This document shows positions 14,531-19,819 of a stretch of DNA of 19,819 nucleotides, piece after piece. The position numbers and the translations under genes are program-made. This DNA is from Candidatus Cloacimonadota bacterium (GTDB lineage Bacteria; Cloacimonadota; Cloacimonadia; Cloacimonadales; Cloacimonadaceae), in contig JAQUJJ010000063.1 in assembly GCA_028681035.1 (NCBI GenBank), positions 1 through 19,819 of the forward strand, given 5' to 3'. The number at the start of each line of letters is the position of its first letter. The first letter of the stretch is position 1. The notes beneath the pieces were generated by a model. That model was not told the DNA's origin and made no database searches. It saw nothing but the letters and a program-made list of their open reading frames with translations.

Positions 14531-15659
14531 AGCTCAGCGTTTATCATCAACTAAACTATCGCTAATCAGGCGGGTGATGGAAGCTGCGCCACAGGGAGCA
14601 ATAAACCTCGCTTTGGGCGAACTTAGCTACCCCATGCCTCAGAGCCTTAAAGACAAAACCATAGAGATATTGCGTGATGGCAATCCCCGCTACACAAGCA
14701 ATGCTGGCTTAATTGAGCTTAGAGAGATTATTGCCCATAATCACGGCTGCGCAGCGGAGCAAGTTTGTGTGTGCAATGGGGCAGAGGAAGCTATCTTTAT
14801 TGCTTTAATGAGCCTGATAAACCCCGGCGACAGCATTGCTATCCCTGATCCTGATTACCCCGCCTATCCTACATTAGGTAAGATACTGGAGTCTCAAGTT
14901 CAGCGTTTACATTTCATCGATGGCTTTAGCGAAATTGACTGGGAACAATGGGAAGCAACTTTCAAAACAGGGATTAAAGCTGTTCTGCTAAGCTCTCCTT
15001 CTAATCCCAGCGGCTTTTGTTTCTCCGAGTGTGATGCCACTAAGTTCGGAGATTTATGCAATCAGTATGGCATCATCGTAATTGTGGATGAAATCTACGC
15101 TAATCTCTATTACGGAGAAGCACCAGTCAGTTTACAAGGACATGTGCAGCATCTCATTCGCATTGGCGGACTTTCCAAATCTCACTGCCTCAGCGGTTGG
15201 CGTATTGGCTGGATTATCGCACCCCAGGAGATAGCGACTGCTATGGTTAAAGCCAAACAGTATATTTCCACATGCAGTAATTGGCTGTCGCAGCAGCTAG
15301 CTATCTTTGCGCTGTCCAAACAAGGGATGGCAGAAGCAGAAACTATTCGCCTGCGCTTAAAGCAAAGCCACCAATATATTAAGCGTGAACTGCAAGCTGA
15401 ACTTCCCGCGCTTTTTGAAACACTTCATCTTCCCGAATCCACCCCTTATATTATGCTAAAAACAATTAATCCAGACGATCTCGAAGTAGGCACGCAGATT
15501 GCCAATGCCGGCTTGATAACGGTTCCTGGGAGTGCTTTTGGAGATTCTACCAAAGGTTGGATCAGGCTGAACATCGGTGTGGAGATTCCGCTATTGGAAC
15601 AAAGCATAGCAATTCTAAAGCAATTAAACAGAGGGCAGGATGGATTATCTTTTTACTAA
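14517..15659 (+). CDS. Class I/II PLP aminotransferase, likely N-succinyl-DAP aminotransferase by context
   Basis: The 380-residue fold type I aminotransferase shows INLALGELSYPMP (29-41), YTSNAGLIELR (59-69), DPDYPAYP (PLP-stacking Tyr), SPSNPSGF (N163), IVDEIYANL (D191), GGLSKSHCLSGWRIGW (Lys221, the Schiff-base lysine) and GWIRLNIG (R350, carboxylate-binding). These belong to the aspartate-aminotransferase superfamily, subgroup I-gamma/I-beta. Sequence alone does not separate aromatic, aspartate, LL-DAP or N-succinyl-LL-DAP aminotransferases. The immediate overlap with dapD (14 nt) favours the DapC step, which aminates N-succinyl-2-amino-6-ketopimelate using glutamate. GTG 14517 is the only reasonable start close to the conserved N-terminus; the next ATG, 14577, would lose about 20 residues. 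The 3' end overlaps the amidohydrolase gene by 20 nt. Confidence 0.9.
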   Translation: MFWIEAQRLSSTKLSLIRRVMEAAPQGAINLALGELSYPMPQSLKDKTIEILRDGNPRYTSNAGLIELREIIAHNHGCAAEQVCVCNGAEEAIFIALMSLINPGDSIAIPDPDYPAYPTLGKILESQVQRLHFIDGFSEIDWEQWEATFKTGIKAVLLSSPSNPSGFCFSECDATKFGDLCNQYGIIVIVDEIYANLYYGEAPVSLQGHVQHLIRIGGLSKSHCLSGWRIGWIIAPQEIATAMVKAKQYISTCSNWLSQQLAIFALSKQGMAEAETIRLRLKQSHQYIKRELQAELPALFETLHLPESTPYIMLKTINPDDLEVGTQIANAGLITVPGSAFGDSTKGWIRLNIGVEIPLLEQSIAILKQLNRGQDGLSFY

Positions 15660-17220
15660 CGGCAATGTACTAAACTCCACATTACAAGTTTATGAACCCA
15701 AAGCTGTTTTAACCCACAATGGTAAAATTACTATGATAGGAACAGCCGCCGAATGTCGCAATTTTGCCTCCCAAGCCTATGAAACGATAGATTTGAAAGG
15801 CAAACTCCTGCTTCCTGCCTTTGTTGATAGCCACACCCATTTTGTGGAGTATGCCAAGAATAGCACCCTAGTTAACCTGAAAGACTGCCAAAGCTTAGAT
15901 GAAATTAGAGCTTACCTTATTAACTATCGGAATAGCCTCACTTGGGATGCCAAATGGATTTTGGGAGGTTCGTGGGACAGAAACCGTTTAGCAGAGCCAA
16001 TGCAACTCAACCGCTGGTTCTTGGATACCGTTTTTCCTGATAAACCTGTCGCATTGATGAGCAGGGATTATCACAGCAAACTTTGCAATTCGCTGGCATT
16101 GAAACTCGCTGGCATAGATGATCATAGCCCCGATCCTAAGGGTGGTAAAATAGAGCGTGATTCTGCTGGTATTCCAACGGGTGTGCTTTATGAAACCGCA
16201 AGTGAGATGGTGGACGCTTACGTACAGGATATTTCTCCTCTTCAGATAGTGAAATCCATCCATAACTGCGTTCAAGGCATCTATAAACTTGGCTTAATCG
16301 GTTTTCATAGCATGGAAAGCAAGCATAGCCGCGAACTTCTACTACAAGCTCAAGCTAATGGTTCCCGTTTCCGCATGTGTTGGCACTTTCCGGTAAGTGA
16401 GCTGGATTCCGTAGCCAAGGAAGGCGTTAAAAGCTATAACGGTAACGATTTCTATCAAGTAGGTGGGATGAAGATTTTCGGTGATGGCAGCTTAGGTTCT
16501 CATACAGCGGCGATGTTCCAGCCCTATACCTCTATTGCCGAGAATCTGGGCATTTTGCGCTACAGCAATGAGGAGCTGTACAGGCTGATGTTAAGTGCAG
16601 CGGAACGTGGCTTTAGCTCTACTATTCACGCCATAGGAAACAAGTGTGTACGCCAAGTTATAGACATGGTTTTTAAGCTTAATAAGCAAAACCCCAAGCT
16701 AAACCTGATGCACCGCATCGAGCATGTGCAATCACTTCGTTTGGAAGACATCCCATTACTAAAGGCATCGGGGCTATTTGCTTCCGTTCAGCCCTTGCAT
16801 TTGGCAAACGATGTGCCGATGATAGAAAAACTCTGGCATGATATCCAAGACCAGGTGTATTCATTCAAATCTATGCTAGATGCAGGCATAGCTCTGGGTT
16901 TTGGTTCCGATAGTCCCATAGAAAGCATCAATCCCTTTCTTGGCATATATAGTGCCGTGGAGCGGCGTCCTGCCCTAAATCCTCACTTGGCACCCTTCAG
17001 AGCAGAGCAAGCTCTAAGCCCTATTCAAGCAATTCTTGGCTATACACTGGGAGCAGCCAAGTCATCACAAATGCAGCACTTACGCGGCTCAATTGAAATG
17101 GGCAAGCTTGCTGACTTAATTGTGCTCGACGATTACCGCAAACAACCCAGCACTTTCTGGCTAAACGCACAAAGCCAATTGACTATGATTGGCGGAGAGA
17201 TAGTCCACTCACTTTTCTAA
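15640..17220 (+). CDS. Amidohydrolase of the YtcJ/NfdA group
   Basis: The 526-residue metal-dependent hydrolase has a small beta-sandwich built from both termini (DYLFTNGNVLN at the start, GKLADLIVLDDY near the end) around a TIM barrel. Metal and catalytic motifs are VDSHTHF (H65, H67), GGMKIFGDGSLGSHTAAM with Lys278, HAIGN (H330), HRIEHVQ (H358, H362) and GFGSDSPIE (D424). The GDGSLGS block is characteristic of the YtcJ-like subgroup, which includes N-substituted formamide deformylase. These enzymes cleave N-acyl or amide bonds; the natural substrate here is unknown. ATG 15640 follows GAGG (15631-15634) by 5 nt and lies 20 nt inside the aminotransferase gene. It is the last gene of the operon; I see no strong terminator directly behind it. 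Sharing a transcript with dapD suggests a link to N-acyl amino acids, but that is inference. Confidence 0.9.
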   Translation: MDYLFTNGNVLNSTLQVYEPKAVLTHNGKITMIGTAAECRNFASQAYETIDLKGKLLLPAFVDSHTHFVEYAKNSTLVNLKDCQSLDEIRAYLINYRNSLTWDAKWILGGSWDRNRLAEPMQLNRWFLDTVFPDKPVALMSRDYHSKLCNSLALKLAGIDDHSPDPKGGKIERDSAGIPTGVLYETASEMVDAYVQDISPLQIVKSIHNCVQGIYKLGLIGFHSMESKHSRELLLQAQANGSRFRMCWHFPVSELDSVAKEGVKSYNGNDFYQVGGMKIFGDGSLGSHTAAMFQPYTSIAENLGILRYSNEELYRLMLSAAERGFSSTIHAIGNKCVRQVIDMVFKLNKQNPKLNLMHRIEHVQSLRLEDIPLLKASGLFASVQPLHLANDVPMIEKLWHDIQDQVYSFKSMLDAGIALGFGSDSPIESINPFLGIYSAVERRPALNPHLAPFRAEQALSPIQAILGYTLGAAKSSQMQHLRGSIEMGKLADLIVLDDYRKQPSTFWLNAQSQLTMIGGEIVHSLF

Positions 17221-17291
17221 TCTCCATAGAAAACTCACTGACTTGCTATTGCTTTCTCAACTATCTGAGAGTAATACAAAAACTGAATAGG

Positions 17292-17445
17292 AACACGGAA
17301 TTAACTGATTATACGGATTTACGCGGATTTGTTCAGGTAGATCTGGAACAATGTACATTGGATGTGCTGTTTATCCGACCTTGGTTGTTAATCTAGGGTT
17401 TTATATCCGTGTTGATCCGTTTTATCCGTCCCATCCGTGTTGCTG
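17292..17445. repeat. Degenerate inverted repeat with ~10-bp CGGAT/ATCCG units
   Basis: The left part (17292-17330) reads AACACGGAATTAACTG... with CGGATTT-type units. The right part (17403-17445) carries four ATCCG units about every 10 bp (ATCCGTGTTG, ATCCGTTTT, ATCCGTCCC, ATCCGTGTTG), which is the complement of the left motif. The two are separated by ~72 bp of unrelated sequence. Together they fill the middle of the 353-bp gap between the amidohydrolase and GcvT-like genes. I see no coding frame in this gap. The pattern resembles dispersed 'atccgtgtt' repeats common in some environmental bacteria, but this is from memory and unverified. Confidence 0.65.
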
Positions 17446-17573
17446 TTAAAGGAATTTCACCCCTAATATATTGCTTTTTGTAAAAAGTGGGAATGCCAGT
17501 TACAGATATTCCTTTACAAAAACCATAAACTACTTTTCTTGCCCCATAAAGATATTATACAAGGAGATAAACC

Positions 17574-18947
17574 ATGACTAGTCTGGGTTTCAAATTCCCA
17601 TCGGAACTACGCAAAACTTTCCTCTATGATCTGGAGGAGAACTGGTATTTACCTTTACTATCCAAGCTTAAAAACATCCCTATCCAAAGCGTTAAACGTA
17701 ACAACTTTGGGCAATATGCAATGGCGGTGAACTACCTTACTTCGGTATTGGAAGAGGCAGCAGCCATAAACAAAGTGGCTGTTTATAATATAGATCACAT
17801 GGCGCAACTTAGGTTCTGGGGAAAGGATGTGGTGGCATTGTTAAACCGTAGTTTGGGCGGTAATTTTTCCGATATGAAGGTAGGACAGTGCAAATACACT
17901 TTGTTATTCAACGAGCAAGGCGGTGTTCAAGACGACATGATTCTGATGCGTGTGGAAGAGACAGAATTCATCCTGGTTATCAACGCTGGGCACGATATTA
18001 CCGATGCGCAAGAGCAGTTAATTGCTGATATAGATAGAATTATGGCATCTAAGCAGTATGGGGAAGAAGTGCATGCAGAGGATGTGTCCGATAAATATGT
18101 TAAAGTGGATATTCAGGGTCCACTGTCGTTCAAGCTTATCAAACAAATCTACGGCGCAGATGTGCTAAAAAACCGCACCAATCCCGAAAAGAATATGAAC
18201 TACTTCAGTTTCAATGAGTTTATCCGTAAGAACCATAAATATTACATCAGCCGTACTGGTTATACCAGCCGTTGGGGTTGGGAAATATACATCCCCGTCG
18301 CCAATGCGGAGGAAGATTTTAAGGCTATTATGACGCTTGCTCTGGACTTGGGTGGCTTGCTTGTAGGCTTAGGGGGAAGAGACGAAAATCGCATCTCAGC
18401 GGGTGCCTTTGGCTTGCCCTTGATGGGGCAGGAATACGATCCCTTGCACACTCCCATAAATGCTCCCCTCTTCGCCGCCGCAGTGGATATGAATAAAGAG
18501 TTCTTCGTAGGCAAACTTGCTTTGGAAAAAGAAATCGCCAAGGGAGCTACCAAACAGCTTTACATTATTGTCTCTGAAGGCATAGTTAGCCATCGTGGTA
18601 TATACAAAGATGGCAAGCGGTTAGGCAGTGTAACATCAAGTATAAACTCACCTAATGTCAGCCTCGAAATGCGCCTCGCCATTGGTTCCAAACGTAAAAA
18701 CGTTAATGAAGAACACGGCACCGCCGCTATCGGTATGGGCTGGTTTTATCAGCCTCTTTTCCAGCTTGATGCCGAAGGTAAAGCAATTGACCTTGTGGAT
18801 GACAAGCCTGTGCGTATTCCTGTTGAATGTTACCGTGAAGATGCAGAAGGAAAGCCAAGTGGCAGCCCTACCCTTGCTTATGTTACCTTGGAAGGAATTA
18901 ATATAGCCACAGCCCCCAAACCCTTAAAAAATATAGAGAACATATAG
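17574..18947 (+). CDS. GcvT-fold aminomethyltransferase-like protein
   Basis: The 457-residue cytoplasmic protein follows the glycine-cleavage T-protein fold throughout. It shows YNIDHMAQLRFWGKDV (71-86, the 'fDvShm' region), YTLLFNEQGGVQDDMIL (108-124), where D120/D121 correspond to the folate-site Asp101 of E. coli GcvT, ISRTGYTSRWGWEIYIP (225-241), GLGGRDENRISAG (265-277, the usual GLGARDSLRLEAG), FVGKLAL (311-317) and SVTSSINSPNV (352-362). T-proteins move a methylene unit from the H-protein lipoamide arm to tetrahydrofolate; relatives act on sarcosine, dimethylglycine or other N-methyl compounds. This protein is ~90 residues longer than standard GcvT (~365), much of the excess being a C-terminal tail, and no gcvH or gcvP is nearby. 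The tetrahydrofolate-linked role is likely, but identity as true GcvT is uncertain. AAGGAG (17561-17566) 7 nt before ATG fixes the start. Confidence 0.82.
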   Translation: MTSLGFKFPSELRKTFLYDLEENWYLPLLSKLKNIPIQSVKRNNFGQYAMAVNYLTSVLEEAAAINKVAVYNIDHMAQLRFWGKDVVALLNRSLGGNFSDMKVGQCKYTLLFNEQGGVQDDMILMRVEETEFILVINAGHDITDAQEQLIADIDRIMASKQYGEEVHAEDVSDKYVKVDIQGPLSFKLIKQIYGADVLKNRTNPEKNMNYFSFNEFIRKNHKYYISRTGYTSRWGWEIYIPVANAEEDFKAIMTLALDLGGLLVGLGGRDENRISAGAFGLPLMGQEYDPLHTPINAPLFAAAVDMNKEFFVGKLALEKEIAKGATKQLYIIVSEGIVSHRGIYKDGKRLGSVTSSINSPNVSLEMRLAIGSKRKNVNEEHGTAAIGMGWFYQPLFQLDAEGKAIDLVDDKPVRIPVECYREDAEGKPSGSPTLAYVTLEGINIATAPKPLKNIENI

Positions 18948-18975
18948 CGATTCATCTAAAGTGAAAACAATCATT

Positions 18976-19010
18976 ACAATACAGCAGGTTTTTCCTGCTG
19001 TATTGTTTTA
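18976..19010 (+). terminator. Strong Rho-independent terminator of the GcvT-like gene
   Basis: ACAATACAGCAGG (18976-18988) and CCTGCTGTATTGT (18994-19006) form a perfect 13-bp stem with a TTTTT loop, followed by TTTA. It lies 29 nt after the stop codon. Confidence 0.92.
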
Positions 19011-19063
19011 TTAGCACTTATTAGACGCTAAGTTACTATCATATAGCTTCATTTCTTATTCTT

Positions 19064-19149
19064 CCTTGCTGGCATTGCCCTATCATTGCCCACTCATTGT
19101 CCATGTGGAGGGCAATGGGTGGGCAATGAGTGGGCAATTCAAGCAAAGG
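19064..19149. repeat. Long palindrome built from ATTGCCC modules; copy 2, inverted relative to copy 1
   Basis: This stretch matches the reverse complement of 4030-4112 with about four differences over roughly 80 aligned positions by eye. The central ~50 positions (TATCATTGCCCACTC... to GGTGGGCAATGA) are identical, including the asymmetric CCATGTGGAG centre that fixes the orientation. Its arms pair less perfectly than in copy 1 (for example CCTATC opposite GAGTGGG), so each copy seems to have diverged within its own arms. The 11-bp spacing of ATTGCCC units is kept. Confidence 0.9.
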
Positions 19150-19220
19150 GATTTTTGACTTACAATTACGCTGCGAAGAGTTAAGAGATAAACCAAATGA
19201 ACTATCAAACAGCGAAATTG

Positions 19221-19270
19221 TGAGTTAAAAAAATTACAACATACCGCAGCAGGTTTCACATTTTAACTCA
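19221..19270. repeat. Inverted repeat, 10-bp stem
   Basis: TGAGTTAAAA (19221-19230) is the exact reverse complement of TTTTAACTCA (19261-19270), with a 30-nt intervening sequence. There is no T-run and no clear role. Confidence 0.6.
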
Positions 19271-19370
19271 TAAATCGGCGAATTGTTAAATAGCAGGGTT
19301 TGTTGGGAGGATATCGTCGCCGATTATATAAGTCAAAAGCTGAATCAGCATTTACCTGCTACTGTCTGCT

Positions 19371-19433
19371 GAAGTCCTTGCCACAGTATCATAAACAAAT
19401 ATTTTTGAAGCTAAGAGCTGTGGCAACGACTTC
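19371..19433. repeat. Hairpin with 16-bp stem immediately before the tandem array
   Basis: GAAGTCCTTGCCACAG (19371-19386) pairs with CTGTGGCAACGACTTC (19418-19433) at 15 of 16 positions across a 31-nt AT-rich loop. The right arm ends exactly where the 14-bp tandem units begin, and its AACGACTTC closely resembles the AACGACTCC of units 3 and 5. The hairpin and the array may therefore share an origin. Confidence 0.8.
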
Positions 19434-19517
19434 AGACAAACTAATCCAGACAAACTACCCCAGACAAACGACTCCAGACAAGCTAATCCAGACAAACGAC
19501 TCCAGACAAACTACCCC
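19434..19517 (+). repeat. Six tandem 14-bp units (AGACAAACTAATCC type)
   Basis: Six consecutive 14-bp units start at 19434, 19448, 19462, 19476, 19490 and 19504. Each begins AGACAA and ends CC. Units 2 and 6 are identical (AGACAAACTACCCC), units 3 and 5 are identical (AGACAAACGACTCC), and units 1 and 4 differ by one base (AGACAAACTAATCC / AGACAAGCTAATCC). The unit length is not a multiple of three, which argues against a coding repeat. There are no spacers, so it is not a CRISPR array. Confidence 0.92.
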
Positions 19518-19563
19518 AGTTAAATGCATTACTTACGGAATAACAACCCTCACATCAGGAGTT

Positions 19564-19606
19564 ATAGGCATCTTGCCTATACTGGAGTAGCAGGCATCTT
19601 GCCTGC
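19564..19606. repeat. Twin small hairpins with AGGCATCTTGCCT core
   Basis: ATAGGCA-TCT-TGCCTAT (19564-19580) and GCAGGCA-TCT-TGCCTGC (19590-19606) each form a 7-bp stem with a three-base TCT loop. The outermost two base pairs differ between the copies in a compensating way (AT..AT versus GC..GC), so pairing is preserved while sequence changes. They lie directly downstream of the minus-strand terminator. Confidence 0.8.
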
Positions 19607-19609
19607 GAT

Positions 19610-19649
19610 AAAAAGCGGGACACCTGATGTTTCAGTACAGGCGTCCCAC
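19610..19649 (-). terminator. Rho-independent terminator for the minus-strand sorting-domain gene
   Basis: On the minus strand GTGGGACGCCTG (19649-19638) can pair with CAGGTGTCCCGC (19626-19615) over 12 positions, with two G-U/mismatch positions and an 11-nt loop, followed at once by TTTTT (19614-19610). It is 72 nt beyond the stop codon of the minus-strand gene. Confidence 0.7.
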
Positions 19650-19721
19650 TCTAAGGTGAGTTCTCTCTTTTAACTCTTTGGCTCTTTTACTCTTGTTTAT
19701 CAAGCCTTTAGTTTACATATC

Positions 19722-19819
19722 CTATTTCATCAGCATGGCTTTGCGAACGGACACCTTACCACCGGATTGCAGACGGAAGAAGTATATCCCAGAGCTTACG
19801 CCTCTGTTGTTCTTGTCTC
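19722..19819 (-). CDS. C-terminal end of a secreted protein with type IX secretion sorting domain (5' end outside the window)
   Basis: The last 32 residues of a minus-strand gene are visible, reading DKNNRGVSSGIYFFRLQSGG then KVSVRKAMLMK and stop (TAG at 19724-19722). The pattern 'GiYfyrLqsGg...s.rKmvlmk' is typical of the C-terminal sorting domain that sends proteins through the type IX (Por) secretion system and is then removed. The same ending occurs widely on exported proteins in Bacteroidota, Cloacimonadota and relatives. The passenger domain lies outside the window, so the protein's own function is unknown. A terminator at 19610-19649 closes the unit. Confidence 0.85.
   Translation of the reverse strand, partial: DKNNRGVSSGIYFFRLQSGGKVSVRKAMLMK

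Larger units (their letters stand above)
18948..19721. other. 774-bp gene-free, repeat-rich interval
   Basis: I find no convincing protein or RNA gene. A plus-strand frame at 19300-19590 is open but runs through the 14-bp tandem array and hairpin repeats, so it is almost certainly chance. From left to right the interval holds a terminator, the second copy of the long palindrome, a 10-bp-stem inverted repeat, a 16-bp-stem hairpin joined to a tandem array, twin AGGCATCTTGCCT hairpins, and a minus-strand terminator; each is listed separately. Confidence 0.6.

Noticed and set aside
4030..19149. The inverted palindromes as ends of a 15-kb composite transposon
   Set aside because: The segment between them holds ordinary metabolic genes with no transposase or integrase, and I saw no flanking target duplications; independent dispersed copies are the simpler reading.
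19434..19517. Possible CRISPR array
   Set aside because: Units are 14 bp with no unique spacers, and no cas genes are present; it is a simple tandem repeat.
19300..19590. A 96-codon plus-strand open frame
   Set aside because: It crosses the 14-bp tandem array and a palindromic hairpin repeat; the unit length is not divisible by three, and the product shows no domain or ribosome site.

Overview
The window reads as chromosomal DNA of a Gram-negative bacterium of the FCB group, most likely a Cloacimonadota (Candidatus Cloacimonas-like) organism. Three things suggest this: moderately AT-rich coding sequence, outer-membrane barrel and lipoprotein genes, and the 3' end of a minus-strand gene whose last residues (SGIYFFRL...KAMLMK) look like a type IX secretion sorting domain. 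The lineage is an inference from style and not from a marker gene.

Layout. Positions 1-2231 hold a plus-strand run: the end of an unrecognised gene, an outer-membrane barrel protein, a lipoprotein polysaccharide deacetylase, and an alkyltransferase-like (ATL) DNA repair protein whose active-site Cys-His pair is replaced by Trp-Trp. A hairpin then precedes an ABC importer pair, a lipoprotein binding protein and a permease, with no ATPase gene beside it. A 417-bp gap follows with a long palindrome at 4030-4112. Next is a 988-residue protein that joins two receiver-like domains to a PEP-synthase-type ATP-grasp domain. After a 364-bp gap comes a large SppA peptidase with an unusual N-terminal beta-rich extension.

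SppA and a minus-strand methyltransferase converge on an array of degenerate ~17-bp repeats (10115-10273). Divergent from the methyltransferase is a tightly overlapping six-gene plus-strand operon (11177-17220): a PHP-domain phosphoesterase, a small membrane protein, a PatB/MalY-type PLP enzyme, DapD, a second PLP aminotransferase and a YtcJ-type amidohydrolase. DapD and the PLP enzymes point to the succinylase branch of diaminopimelate/lysine synthesis. The amidohydrolase could be a later step, but that is speculative. A free-standing GcvT-fold protein follows, ending in a strong terminator.

The last ~770 bp before the minus-strand sorting-domain gene contain no convincing gene but are dense in repeats. 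They include a second copy, in opposite orientation, of the 4030-4112 palindrome, a 16-bp-stem hairpin that runs directly into six exact-length 14-bp tandem repeats, twin AGGCATCTTGCCT hairpins, and a minus-strand terminator. The observations most worth following are the receiver/ATP-grasp hybrid protein, the dispersed palindrome pair, and the hairpin-plus-tandem array.
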